Positions 38,110 through 48,306 of a stretch of 64,000 bases of DNA are shown here, piece by piece; position 1 is the first letter of the stretch; the number at the start of each line of letters is the position of its first letter. The DNA is taken from contig NZ_WITC01000033.1 of NCBI RefSeq assembly GCF_009601505.1, forward strand, positions 1 to 64,000. Reading direction: 5' to 3'. Source of the DNA: Sinorhizobium terangae. GTDB lineage: Bacteria > Pseudomonadota > Alphaproteobacteria > Rhizobiales > Rhizobiaceae. The notes below the pieces were generated by a model, which was given only the letters and a program-made list of their open reading frames with translations, did no database searches and had not been told where the DNA came from. Made by a program: the position numbers and the translations under genes.

Positions 38110-41100
38110 CTATCTAAGTAACTGATTAAAAATGTTTTCCAGTGCACCACTCGATTCCTGGTCGGACTGTTCCGCACCTTGCTGCGGTTGCTCATTTGCG
38201 GGTTGCGGCGGGGCAGGTTCCGGGCCGGCCTGCTGTGCCGGAATTGCCTGGTCGCCCTTTGCCGCATCGCCGGCAATAACCTCTTCGATGGAAAGCTGAT
38301 GATCTTTTCCTTGCAGCATCTTTTCTACGCCGCCACGGATGAGGTCCTCGACCGGGCGGCCCTTCTTTCCTTTGGAGAGGAGATCGTCAATCCGCAGCTT
38401 TTCGGTTGGCAATCCGATTTTCTTCAGTCTCGCCAAAGCGGCGCCAGGATCCTTCAACAATCCCGAGAGATCAGGATATATCCGCGGGTTGGCAAAGCTT
38501 CCCTCGACGACGACCGGAACCCCGACGCCGTCGGTCGATATCTCGGCTCCCTGTCCTTTCAGCGAAGCGACGACCCGGGGATCGAGACGAAATTTCAGGG
38601 AGCTCTCCGCCAGGTTGGCCGCGCCGGTCCCGGTCATGCGCACGAGCGGCCCGACAAGCTTGATATCTTCGGTTCGCGCAACACCACTCTCAATGGAAAA
38701 GGACGCGCCAAGTTCGGTAAACTCGGTCGCTTTGTTTTCGTCCTGTTTGAAGCCGGATGACATGAGGCCGACGAGATTGTTATAGACGTCGGCGATATCG
38801 AGGCCGCGGATGGCGCCATCCGAGAAGCGGACATTTGCGGTACCGTGAAGCGAGTTTGCCAATGCCTTGGTCGTTCCGCCCGCGCCCGCAATGTCAAGCT
38901 TCGCCTGCAGCGCACCCTCAAGATGCCGGAAGCCTGCCATGTCGGTCAGAAGCGGCGCGGCCGAGGCTCCAGAAATGGACGCCTGCAAGGCAATCGAAGG
39001 TTCGGACTGGGAGCCATCGGCCTTCAGGCTTGCAGCAACGTGGCCGCCGTAAAACGGACTTTCGGGAAGGGCGATGCTTGCGACACCATCGGAGACGATG
39101 AGGCTCGTTGCAACCGGTCCGGCGAAGACGCGGCCGTATCCGAGTTTTTTCGCGTTCACCTTGATCGATGCGTCGATCGATTGGAGCGCAGAGAGATCCA
39201 GCGGAAGATCGGGCTTTGTTGTGTCTCCTTTCGGCTTTTTCGCTTTCGCTTCAGGCGCAGGCGACTGTACGCCGGCAAGGCGTGCGAAATCCAGTTCCTC
39301 AAAACTGAGTGCGCTCGCTATCTTCAGTGGCGTCGTGAACTCAACAGACCCGTTCCCGCTCCCTTGCACGCCGTTGACCGACAGGGTGGCGCGCTTAAAC
39401 GAAACGCCTGTTGGGCCAGCCCTGACGTCACCTTTGAACGCAAGCGGGCCGACGCTTTCCGCCCCGCCCCGGCCAAGCCAGGCAAGGAATGCATCAAGAT
39501 CAGTCGTTGAGAAATCGAGCTTTCCGACATACTGACTCGGAAGCGCAGCCTTGCCATCGATGGCGAGCGATGCGTCCGGCATGCGCAACTGGAGCTCGAG
39601 GGGGACTTCAGTTGCGTTGGGATTATTCTTTGCCAGAAGAACGTCGCGGATGGGGATTTGCAGTTCGACGGCGATGGGCTTGTCCCGCCATGCCAGACTG
39701 CCTGTAACGTGCACTGGCTTTTTGAGGTCCTCGATCGTGATTGCGAGCTTCCTTGCCTTCACCTCACGCATGTTTTCATCAGAGATATTCGGCACGACAA
39801 AGGTCGCGTCGCGCATGCCAATATTGCCAGTCAGATTGATTGTTTCTCTGAGCGCATCTTCGCTCAGGCCGCGAAAGGCAAAGGCGGTATCTATCGTCAG
39901 GGCACCGGACAGTGGGACCGATTGCCCCATCAACGATGCCAGTTTAACGATGTCGAGCCCGTCACTGGATATACGACCCTGGAAGGCCGGCTCGTCGTCG
40001 CGAACATCGGTGCTGACATTGGCGGCAAGGCTGCCCGCATCAATACCCAAGTGCGCGAGCCGTGCAGAAAGCTCTCCGTCCTTGAGCTTCGCCACCAGCG
40101 AGACGTCCGAGGCCGAGACGTCGCCAAGGGTCATGGTGCCAACGTGAACGCTCATGTCGCTGTCGAAATCAGCCAGAAATCTGAGGCTTGCGGGGGAGGC
40201 GGAGTCCGCTGACCCGGCCTTCGGTTGCGAAGAATCCGACATGGCCTCGGCAAATGGGCTCAAATCCAACTGATCCGTATCGAGGTCAGCGAGAACCCGC
40301 GGCCGTTTGCCGGGTATGAAGAGCGCGTCGAGGCCAAACGCATGGTCGCCGGCACGCAATTTGCCGCCGCGGATCTGATAACTGCCATTGGCATTGAGCG
40401 CCACTTGCCCGGCAGCCTCGAACTCCGCGAAACCGGATGCAGGCACGGGATCTGCTCGGAGAGAGACGCTCATCTCGGTTGGCTGGCGTTGGAGCAGTGA
40501 CCGCAAAGAGGAAATGGCAAGGGTGGTCTCGTAGCGTCGCTCCTCAATCCGGGCATTCGCCGAAAGGGACAGTTCATCATCGATGCTCGGCGCCGAAAGC
40601 GAAAGGTCGACATCAGTCACGGTCTGTTCGGACCCCGCTGCGTCTGTCCGTGCCAACGTGCCGTTGGCGATCGAGATTGAATCGATCGCGCTTCGTTCGA
40701 GGAAAGTGGCCAGGTCCGCTAGCGGATCGCCTTGTTTCGCCGGATCGTCGTCACCAGTCTGTGTCGTCGAAGCGCGACCCGCGCCTTCACTGAGCACGAT
40801 CACGGGCCGATCCAACTTGATCTCTTTTATGTGCAGGCGATCCGACCATAGGGAGGACAGCGACACGGAGCCTGCCACCTCCCCGATTTCGGCGGTGATG
40901 CCATGCGTTTCCTCGGAGAGCGTGACGTCTTCCGCTAAAACCGCGAGATGGGGGAAGGCGGAAAGCCTGACAGGACCATTGAGCGAAATTGAACTGCCCG
41001 TCGCAGCAGATAGCTGCCTGCCGAGTTCGCCGCGAATCCAGTCGCTTGAAACGAGGCTTGGCAAGACGGCGATGGAAGCGACAGCGAGCGCACCGAGCGC

Positions 41101-41127
41101 CAGAAGACATAGAAAAAAGCGCCTCAT
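38110..41127 (-). CDS. AsmA family protein
   Basis: About 1005 residues starting MRRFFLCLLALGALAVAS, a membrane anchor, after GGAGGGCAC. The N-terminal AsmA domain (GRQLSAATGSSISLNGPVRL) and the C-terminal AsmA-like domain (GTANVRFSDGAIRGLDIADV, TGAANLAESSLKFRLDPRV) are clear. AsmA-like proteins form periplasmic lipid-transfer bridges between the membranes. The last 70 residues are Pro/Gln-rich and low in complexity. The gene stands alone, so its role in this setting is unknown. Confidence 0.86.
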   Translation of the reverse strand: MRRFFLCLLALGALAVASIAVLPSLVSSDWIRGELGRQLSAATGSSISLNGPVRLSAFPHLAVLAEDVTLSEETHGITAEIGEVAGSVSLSSLWSDRLHIKEIKLDRPVIVLSEGAGRASTTQTGDDDPAKQGDPLADLATFLERSAIDSISIANGTLARTDAAGSEQTVTDVDLSLSAPSIDDELSLSANARIEERRYETTLAISSLRSLLQRQPTEMSVSLRADPVPASGFAEFEAAGQVALNANGSYQIRGGKLRAGDHAFGLDALFIPGKRPRVLADLDTDQLDLSPFAEAMSDSSQPKAGSADSASPASLRFLADFDSDMSVHVGTMTLGDVSASDVSLVAKLKDGELSARLAHLGIDAGSLAANVSTDVRDDEPAFQGRISSDGLDIVKLASLMGQSVPLSGALTIDTAFAFRGLSEDALRETINLTGNIGMRDATFVVPNISDENMREVKARKLAITIEDLKKPVHVTGSLAWRDKPIAVELQIPIRDVLLAKNNPNATEVPLELQLRMPDASLAIDGKAALPSQYVGKLDFSTTDLDAFLAWLGRGGAESVGPLAFKGDVRAGPTGVSFKRATLSVNGVQGSGNGSVEFTTPLKIASALSFEELDFARLAGVQSPAPEAKAKKPKGDTTKPDLPLDLSALQSIDASIKVNAKKLGYGRVFAGPVATSLIVSDGVASIALPESPFYGGHVAASLKADGSQSEPSIALQASISGASAAPLLTDMAGFRHLEGALQAKLDIAGAGGTTKALANSLHGTANVRFSDGAIRGLDIADVYNNLVGLMSSGFKQDENKATEFTELGASFSIESGVARTEDIKLVGPLVRMTGTGAANLAESSLKFRLDPRVVASLKGQGAEISTDGVGVPVVVEGSFANPRIYPDLSGLLKDPGAALARLKKIGLPTEKLRIDDLLSKGKKGRPVEDLIRGGVEKMLQGKDHQLSIEEVIAGDAAKGDQAIPAQQAGPEPAPPQPANEQPQQGAEQSDQESSGALENIFNQLLR

Positions 41128-41816
41128 GTGCCCTCCGTCTTTCAAAAGCGGTTGATTCGGTATGGTTTTCCATCAGGCGCCCCTTTGCAAATGTTCCGTG
41201 GAGCCGAGTTACTCCCGGCAAGGGGATTTGTCGCGCTGGTGAAATACCCCTTGGTCCTTCAGTGAACGGCGGTATTGTTCGAAGGGAAGCGGCGCCTGTT
41301 GCGCTGGCGATGACGGCAAGAAGGCGGGACTTTCACGCATCTCAGATGCAAGAAAGTCCGTGTAAGACCGTTGGTTTTGAGACCATAGACAACGACGTGT
41401 CGGCGCTACCGATAAGGGCACAGAGCCTGACAATTGTGCATGATTATCATTGTCGGCTATTGCGACATTGCCACCTACATCATTCGTCGGGTCGTCGTCC
41501 GAATGAGATCTTTGCGGGTTGCCACCGGGCTCATCGAAGGCCACTTTTTTCACGCGGCCTTCGGGCGGATGCTCGAGCAAATGCCGTGTGATGGGCTTAG
41601 TGGGACGACAGTCCCATCGCCCCACTGCTGGCGTTTTCACCAAGTCCATAAACGCGAACGAACCCTTTGGGCCTGCAATTGCGCACCGTCACGCCAAAGA
41701 GATTGAAGCGCGGGCGCTACCCATATGCAGCGCTGATGAATTCGCTGCGACGGAGAGGCCACGTTGTCTCAAAGGCTAATCCCGCCAAGCCAATGCCAGT
41801 AACATGCCGTTCGATC
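41128..41816. other. Region without a recognisable gene
   Basis: About 690 bases between the AsmA-like gene and the MazF toxin. Short frames on both strands could not be assigned. A stretch near 41466-41520 weakly resembles 43695-43747 (both contain ATCATTCGTCGG and CCGAATGAGA), perhaps marking another relic. Confidence 0.4.
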
Positions 41817-42146
41817 CTAATTAAGCCCGATCACTTCGCGAATGGCATCCTCTAGGTTCTTCATGCGGTCCTCATCGAGATGGCCGATTTTCTTACCTAG
41901 ATTGGACTTTGGAATAGTTACTATCTTGTCCGACATAGCGTAGGTACGCTCGGCAAGTCCGTTTTCGGCAGTTGGATCAATCTCGATGCGAAACCAAGGC
42001 GCATCAACCCACTGAGTAGTTGTCGGGATGACGACAACGCTATCCAAAGGAATTTCTTCATTTTGTATGACGATGGCAGGCCTAGGCTTACCCGTGTATG
42101 CGCCCTTTGCCGCCATGGTGTAGATCGCGCCGCGCTTAATCGTCAT
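41817..42146 (-). CDS. MazF/PemK-family toxin
   Basis: 109 residues with the PemK/MazF fold: N-terminal KRGAIYTMAAKG and GKPRPAIVIQNE, central DSVVVIPTTTQ and AMSDKIVTIPKSNLGKKIG. These ribonucleases cleave mRNA at short sequences. The start overlaps the end of the antitoxin gene by 11 bases, so the pair is translationally coupled. Confidence 0.88.
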   Translation of the reverse strand: MTIKRGAIYTMAAKGAYTGKPRPAIVIQNEEIPLDSVVVIPTTTQWVDAPWFRIEIDPTAENGLAERTYAMSDKIVTIPKSNLGKKIGHLDEDRMKNLEDAIREVIGLN

Positions 42147-42393
42147 CGCTAATCCCGATGCTATGGGCTTCGATCCAACGCATCACATCTTCTTCGTCTT
42201 CCTTGTTCGCCCTGATGTTTGCTGCCTGTCGAGCCATTTCTTTTTGGCGGGCCTTGCGAATATATTGCAGTGCAGCCTCACGCATCGCCTCACTTGGCGT
42301 TTGGTGGTTTTGTTCTGCTGCCCTTAGGAATTGCTCTCGCACATCCGGATCTACCCGCGTGCTTGGTAATGTAGCGAAACTTGTGTTTGACAT
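42136..42393 (-). CDS. Antitoxin of the MazF/PemK pair
   Basis: 85 residues. An N-terminal ribbon-helix-helix-like part (STRVDPDVREQFLRAAEQ, TPSEAMREAALQYI) would bind the operator. The charged C-terminal tail (ANKEDEEDVMRWIEAH) would bind the toxin. It starts directly next to two palindromes at 42395-42429, consistent with autoregulation. Confidence 0.78.
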   Translation of the reverse strand: MSNTSFATLPSTRVDPDVREQFLRAAEQNHQTPSEAMREAALQYIRKARQKEMARQAANIRANKEDEEDVMRWIEAHSIGISDDD

Positions 42394-42394
42394 T

Positions 42395-42429
42395 GTGTGA
42401 CACCTTCTGTCTTACATTATGTATCACAT
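42395..42429 (-). promoter_or_regulatory. Candidate operator of the MazF-type module
   Basis: Two imperfect palindromes, GTGTGACAC (42395-42403) and ATGTATCACAT (42419-42429), with centres about 25 bp apart, lie immediately upstream of the antitoxin start. Spacing and position suit a dimeric repressor. Confidence 0.45.
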
Positions 42430-42616
42430 TGGAACTGCGGCTCGCAAGACTCGCAAGCAAAATAACGTACTACGTGGAACACACTCGAAGAGGCCCATAG
42501 CCGTCAGGACGAATACCTGCTGTCCAGACGGCCACAGACATTGAAGCATGTAAGAACGATCACCGGCCCGAGTTGCTCCGTGCCCTTGCCGATGCCACGC
42601 ATTACCTTCGCCCGGC

Positions 42617-43753
42617 GTGGCGACGGATGGCGATCTCAGTGACGCCGGCGTTGACAGCGCGATCTGGGAGCCGGCGGCGGAACTGCCGGAACATCAGCCG
42701 CAACCGGATCAGCCGGATCTGTCGAATGAGAAGACGGTCGAGGCCGACGCCGCAGATGCCCCGACGATCGGGCTGGCGGCGGCAGCGGCGACGAGCGCCC
42801 CGACGGAAACGCATGTCATCGCCGCAACCAAGCCGGCGGCCGGCCGGCCGGGGGTGGCGTCACGGATGGACGTCACCAACAACGGTGCCTTTTCCTATAG
42901 CTATCCGATCGCGCTGCCGGCCTTCCGCGACCTCGAGCCGAAGCTCGAGCTGAACTACAATTCCAGTCGCAAGACCAGGACCGGTGGCGACTATCAGGGC
43001 TATCTCGGTTACCAATGGGGGCTGTCGGGCGTGCCGGTCATCGAGCGCGCCGGCTACCAGCTCGGGGTGCCGCAGTATGTGGCCGAGGACGTTTACCTCT
43101 TGAACGGCGAACCGCTCGCCAAATGCGCCGCCGGAACCGCCAGTCCGGGCACCTCTTGCAAGGCCGGCGGCAACTGGGTCTCCGAGGTCGAGAACCACCT
43201 GAAGATCCATTTCGACGGCACCGCCTGGATGGTGACCGGCCGCGACGGCACGGTGACGACGTTCACCGCCGTTGGCCAGCTGCCCGGCGCGCCCGCCGGA
43301 CCGCATCCCGATGCCGCGCTCAACTACCACTTTTTGGCGACATCGGTCGTCGACGTCAACGGCAACCGGGTCGACTATTCTTACGATTGCGTCGACCTGC
43401 CGGTCTGCTATCCGAAGGTCATTTCCTACAACGAGCGCGCGGTCGAGTTCTTCTACGACGTCCGTCCGGATTATCTCCTCGATCTTGCCTCGGGCGCGGT
43501 GGCGGCGACGTTCCCCGGATTCAACTGGACGCATCTCGCAGGCGATGCGCAAGCCGCACTACGTGCGCTCTCCAGCGTCACAAACGTCAAGGTCATTTCC
43601 TCGCCCAACCTGATGGTGATCAACAATCAGCAAGCCAAGCTTCAGGTCGGCGATCAGGTGCCGACGATTACCCAGACGAGCAGGAGCACGACGTCATTGC
43701 CGCCGATATCATTCGTCGGATCCTTCCGAATGAGACTTTTCCGGTCGCCTTGA
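42617..43753 (+). pseudogene. Rhs/SpvB N-terminal fragment fused to a gspD segment
   Basis: Residues 1-285 are an SpvB-like Rhs N-terminus (SRMDVTNNGAFSYSYPIALP, ELNYNSSRKTRTGGDYQGYL, YQWGLSGVPVIERAG) ending at VEFFYDVRPDYL. From 43481 to 43695 the DNA is an almost perfect 215-bp copy of gspD 25835-26049 (SGAVAATFPGFNWTHLAGDA, NLMVINNQQAKLQVGDQVP), in frame with the Rhs part. No signal peptide or credible start is present. It is a recombination product; the missing continuation of the Rhs part matches the sequence starting at 17545. Confidence 0.8.
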
Positions 43754-44198
43754 CGTTTGTCGTCACGCGGGACGTTGTGCCGGGCGAAACCCAAATTGCT
43801 GGCGCTGCTGGCGAAAGGAAAGGCGGCGTCCTTGAAACAATAGTCGCGCCTGACCCCTGCGTCCCTTGTATTATATCTGGCTCCATACTCTGCTCGTGCA
43901 ACACTATGCTGTTCGAGCTGATGGCTGTCCTTCAGCTTGGAACATGGTCAGAAGAATGAGGTGCGGATGGGGATCTGCGCTGCGTTGGCTAACAATCGCT
44001 TCGCGCGTTGGCCTGGCGCCGCGCAGACGCGCCGTCAACGACAAACTTCAACTGACGGCAATCGGCTGCGGTGTCGACACTTTGGGGCGTCACAGCGGGG
44101 GCGTCTGCTTTCTTCGGCAATAGTAGTCGCGGTGATCGCGGTGGGACCTGGCCTGCGCCACCGATCTACGTTCTGCTGGGTTAATGTATCGACGGAAC
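43754..44198. other. Region without a recognisable gene
   Basis: About 450 bases. A plus-strand frame continues from 43685 as HDVIAADIIRRILPNETFP and VALTFVVTRDVVPGE, which looks protein-like but could not be assigned. The rest shows nothing convincing. Confidence 0.4.
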
Positions 44199-44643
44199 TC
44201 ACGACCTATTTGCGGTGATCAGGTGCAAGGCGGAATTGCCCCTTGTGACCGCCGCTGCTGAGAGCTTGCGATCGAACGTCGCCAACTTGCCCCCACGCGC
44301 CTTGGCGAGCGCAAGCAGATAGGTGTCAGTTACCTGCCCCGAAGTTAGGATTTTCGTGGGGGCAATATCGCCTGACCCGACAAGACTCACATCGTCCGGC
44401 CAAAAATCATGACCGGGGAGCGACCGCAATTTGCTGACGATCTCAATCACGAGTGACGGGGAACCGGGAGAATTGGGATATTTGGAGCTGCCGACAAGTC
44501 CGGATGACGCCATTTTCGGTGGTGGGGCAGGTAGCCCAGGCGGTCTGACCCGTCGCCGCAAACCATTCGTGCGCATCGTCATGGGCTACATGGCCCGGAT
44601 CGGTTAAGGCAATCAGCACATTGACATCGAGCAGGAAAGTCAC
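44199..44643 (-). pseudogene. VapC-like PIN toxin, frameshifted
   Basis: The start MTFLLDVNVLIALTDPGHVA, with HDDAHEWFA, is a PIN domain of the VapC type. An extra base near 44498 shifts the frame after ENGVIR; in the next frame the protein continues VGSSKYPNSPGSP ... QVTDTYLLALAKARGGKLAT and FDRKL, holding the late Asp residues. The start overlaps the antitoxin stop by four bases. If real, the toxin is dead while the antitoxin remains. Confidence 0.75.
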
Positions 44644-44867
44644 GGCAGTTCGTCACGCAAGGCGTTGACGATTTCGAGCGTCACCGGACGCGCATCCGGC
44701 CGAGGCGACAGGAGAGGAATTCCATTGCGTTCGCCGCTGCTGCGCGGTCGGCGCAGAGAACGTCTCGCCAACTCGGAAATGACCTCGCCCACGCTCCGGT
44801 GCTGCTGGGCTGCCATTGCCTTTGCGGCGATCAGGACATCGTCGTCGATTGCCAGGGTCGTTCTCAT
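44640..44867 (-). CDS. VapB-like ribbon-helix-helix antitoxin
   Basis: 75 residues from the ATG at 44867, which follows GAGG at five bases; an upstream start at 44888 is weaker. MRTTLAIDDDVLIAAKAMAA is the DNA-binding ribbon-helix-helix start, and the tail (GIPLLSPRPDARPVTLEIVN) is the toxin-binding part. The upstream DNA repeats TGATGCG, which may be its operator. It is now next to a frameshifted toxin gene. Confidence 0.8.
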   Translation of the reverse strand: MRTTLAIDDDVLIAAKAMAAQQHRSVGEVISELARRSLRRPRSSGERNGIPLLSPRPDARPVTLEIVNALRDELP

Positions 44868-45019
44868 ATCCGCCTCATCGCGCATCAATCATCACGCATC
44901 ATATCAAGCAAGAGATCGCTATTCTCAAGGTCGCTTACTCCAAAACTTCATTGCCCGGCATTTGGAATCGCGGGAGCACCGCGTTCGATGTTGGTGGGTT
45001 CTTCCTGCGAGCGGGCAAG

Positions 45020-45334
45020 CGGCGAGCGATTTTCGGGTGCGGCAATATTTCTGTGCTCATGACGGCCTTGCCCTGACTGTTGTCACTGAGGTTTTCGGCC
45101 CTGGCTACGGTATCCCTGAAGATGTCTCGTGGTCGGCTTCGGGGACTTCTCCCCGGCGACTCAGATTTCACCGCCGCTGACCACCGTGCCCATGGAAGGC
45201 GCCGAATGCGGCGCCGTGGGTCTCAGGTTGCTGGTCCAACGGATCGAGCAGCCGCGCCTGCCCGGCATGCTACGGCACATTGAAATTCTTCGCCTGATAG
45301 CAGAAGGCGCGGGGCTTATTTTCGCTTCCAGATG
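45020..45334 (+). pseudogene. LacI-type regulator C-terminal relic
   Basis: Pieces in two frames give YFCAHDGLALTVVTEVF, GIPEDVS and then VVGFGDFSPATQISPPLTTV followed by VGLRLLVQRIEQPRLPG. This is the effector-domain end of a LacI/GntR-type repressor (compare IPEDVxVVGF and PPLTTV). One base is missing near 45128, and the 5' two-thirds of the gene are absent. Confidence 0.62.
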
Positions 45335-45441
45335 ACCCGCATGACCGCGCCGTCGATCCAGCAAGCGCGCTCGCCGGCAAAGGTGGTCGTCGCGAGCACG
45401 TCGTTGTAATGGTCGACATACATGTAATAAGGTGATGTCAT
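45316..45441 (-). CDS. Possible 41-residue protein
   Basis: An open frame [20 protein letters not shown] ending with [21 protein letters not shown]. The composition is protein-like but the ribosome-binding site is weak, and the 3' end overlaps the LacI relic on the other strand. Function unknown; it may itself be a remnant. Confidence 0.3.
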   Translation of the reverse strand: MTSPYYMYVDHYNDVLATTTFAGERACWIDGAVMRVIWKRK

Positions 45442-45757
45442 GTTTCCGAGTGTGCAGCGCTTTGGGCCAGAGGTGCAACTTCAGGCGCTGCCAACCGGCG
45501 GCAATTGAGAGAGTTCAGCCCCACTCCCGTTTTCCACACCGACTTTTGCGGGCGAAGCAGGCCCGGACCTTGAACGCGCTTTCCATTGCGCGGAAGAAAG
45601 ATGAGCGAGGTCTCAGTTGTCGGCGCCGGCGACTAACCCGTTTGTGCAACAAGCCCGATGCTTACGCAGGAAGCGAGATGTTACTCACAGGAGGGACCTG
45701 GCGCTCGGAGCAATCAAATCAGCTCGGACGAAAGGGGCGCGACCTGCTGCATGAGAT

Positions 45758-45794
45758 AAAAAAATCGGGCCGCCGGAAGACCGAGGCCCGTTTT
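45758..45794. terminator. Possible bidirectional terminator
   Basis: CGGGCC (45766-45771) pairs with GGCCCG (45785-45790) across a 13-base loop. An A7 tract precedes it and TTTT follows, so T-runs are present on either strand. It separates the decayed regulator region from the ParB-like gene. Confidence 0.45.
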
Positions 45795-46086
45795 GAGGTG
45801 TGAAGGTGTCTAACCTCCAGAGGGGAACAGCCGACGCGATGGTACTGGGAGGAAAACCATCACTCTGCATCAGCTATGGTCAGTATGCTCATTTGCTGGG
45901 CAATCGACAATCATTTATTGTGCAGTGCAGCTATGCGTATCCGCGGTCTCGATCTGTTGGCGGAAGCGCTTCCGCGTCCGTTCGGCGGGTCGGCAGGACG
46001 GCAGAGGGAGGGGAGGGAGGGTGGATCCGTGACGGGTTGAGAAGTGCGGAGAGAGGCTCCGGCTGGCTCGTCATGGAGAAATGGAC

Positions 46087-48199
46087 ATGGCTCAAGCCAA
46101 CCAGAAAATCGTTCTCAGCGCCGCGCGTGACATCCCCTTCAACAGGCTCGTCCTGTCGCAGCAGAACGTCCGCAGGACCAAGGCTGGTGTTTCGATCGAG
46201 GATCTTGCCGAAGACATTGCACGCCGCGGTCTGCTATCGAGCCTCAACGTGCGGCCCGAACTCGCGCCCGATGGCAAGGAGACCGGCTTCTACCGCATTC
46301 CGGCCGGCGGACGGCGCTACCGTGCCTTGGAGCGGCTGGTCAGCCAGAATCGCCTGGCAAAGACGGCGGCTGTTCCCTGCATCGTCAGCAGGGGTGAGAC
46401 GCTCGAGGTCGAGGACTCTCTTGCCGAGAACGTGCATCGCCTGCAACTCCATCCGCTAGACCAATTCCGCGCCTTCCAGACGCTCCGCGAACAGGGGCTG
46501 GACGAGGAGGAAATCGCCGCGCGGTTCTTCGTCAGCATCGCGACTGTCCGGCAGCGGCTGCGGCTCGCCTCCGTCTCGCCGCGGCTGCTCGAGCTTTACG
46601 CCAATGACGAAATGAAGCTTGAACAGGTCATGGCTTTCTCGATCAGCGACGACCATGTCCGGCAGGAGCAGGTCTGGGATACGGTTTCGCGGCAGCATTC
46701 ACGCGAACCTTACTACATCCGCAGGCTGCTCACCGAGACCGCGATCCGGGCGACCGACCGCCGCGCCGTCTATGTCGGCGTCGAGGCGTACGAGGCGGCG
46801 GGCGGGGCCGTGATGCGCGACCTGTTCGATGAGGACAATGGCGGATGGCTGCAGGACCCGGCGTTGCTCGAACGACTCGTGATTGAGAAGCTCACGGCCG
46901 ACGCCGAGGCCCTCAAGGCCGCGGAAGGCTGGAAATGGGTCGAGGCTGCCTTCGATTTCCCGTACGGATATACCTCCGGTCTTCGCCGCTTCTACGGCGA
47001 GCGGGCCGAGTTCACTGAAGGCGAAGGCGCTCACTTTGATCAGGTCAAGGCGCAATACGAAAAGCTCGACGCCGAATATGCCGGCATGACCGGGTATTGC
47101 AAAGAGACCGAGCAGCGACTGGTGGAACTCGGAAACGAGCTCGACCGGTTGAAGGACCGGCCCCATGTCTTCGATCCCGCTGAAGTCGCTCGCGGCGGAG
47201 TCTTCATCTCGCTCGGTGCTGATGGTGAGCTCAAGATCGAGCGTGGTTTTGTCCGGCCCGAGGATGAGCCGCAAGTCGAAGGCGTTGTTGATGGTGCGTC
47301 GGATGCCGATGGTGAAACCGGTGATGACGTGTCTGCGTCGTCGTCCGTTGGCGAAGCCGCAGTGACCGGCGCGCCCGCTCACAATGCACAGATCGACGAG
47401 GGGGGACGACGACGGCAAACTCCGACCGCTCTCCGACCGTCTTGTCGAGGACCTGACGGCGACGCGCACGGTCGCCCTCAGGAACGCGCTGGCGAACAAT
47501 CCGGCCATTGCTTTCATCGCGGCCTTACATGTCTTCGTCCTGAAGACCTTCTACGTCTACGGGTCGGATTCGTGCCTGGAAGTGACGCTCCAGAGCGCGA
47601 AGTTCGGCCAGACGCAGGGGCTCGGCGATACGGTCTGGGCGAAGGAGATCGAACTGCGGCACGAGGCCTGGGGGCAGGATCTTCCGAAAAACCCGAATGA
47701 GCTCTGGGATTTCCTGCTTGCGCTCGATGACGTCAGCCGCCAGGTGCTCTTCGCCCATTGCATCTCGCTCTCCGTCAATGCGGTTGTTCAGCCATGGAAC
47801 CGACGGCCGGCGGCGATCGCCCATGCCGATCGGCTCGCTCGCTCGATCGGCTTCGACATGGTGGAGGCAGGCTGGGAGCCGACGGTCGACAACTATCTCG
47901 GCCGGGTGACGAAGGCGCATATCCTTGAGGCGGTCCGCGAGGCGAAAGGCGAGCAGTCGACGGAGCTCATTGATCACCTGAAGAAGCAGGATATGGCGCG
48001 TGAAGCCGCGCGGCTGCTGAAAGGCGGCAGATGGCTTCCTGAACCGCTTCGGCTCGCTGTCGACGACGTGCCGATCGGCGACGCCATTGCCACGACTGAC
48101 GTCACGATCGAGGACGATCCTTCCGAAGACGTGCATGCCGAAAAGGCGTCCCCCGACGCTCTCGAAGACGAGCATCAGGACCTCGCAGCTGCAGAGTAA
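46087..48199 (+). pseudogene. ParB/RepB/Spo0J-family protein, frameshifted
   Basis: Plasmid-type ParB-like protein of about 700 residues. The N-terminal nuclease/CTPase-like ParB domain shows NVRRTKAGVSIEDLAEDIAR, GGRRYRAL and ENVHRLQLHPLDQFRAF; a helix-turn-helix follows (IAARFFVSIATVRQRLRLA). A long C-terminal part continues one frame over after an acidic linker: the run of six G at about 47401 has one base too many (DEGG to DDDGKLRPLSDRL). The remainder runs to 48199. The start at 46087 has GGAG nine bases upstream; 46081 is the alternative. It is not a RepB with RepA beside it, so it is probably accessory. Confidence 0.82.
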
Positions 48200-48262
48200 C
48201 CTGCGTATCCCTTCCCACTACTACATCGTCGCCTGCCACCCCGGCAGCAATCATCCCCATCG

Positions 48263-48282
48263 GCCCGGCCCTCGCGCCGGGC
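48263..48282 (+). terminator. GC hairpin between the ParB-like and DUF932 genes
   Basis: GCCCGGC pairs with GCCGGGC across CCTCGC and is followed by GCTTTCATTTTT. It looks like an intrinsic terminator, and its T-run merges into the ribosome-binding site of the DUF932 gene. Confidence 0.6.
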
Positions 48283-48306
48283 GCTTTCATTTTTAGGAGA
48301 CTGCAC

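Noticed and set aside
41466-43747. Similarity of 41466-41520 to 43695-43747 as a mobile-element repeat
   Set aside because: Only short blocks match, with several indels; too weak to call a repeat or element end.
46087-48199. repABC replication origin
   Set aside because: The ParB-like gene has no RepA- or RepC-like partner and is of the larger accessory type.
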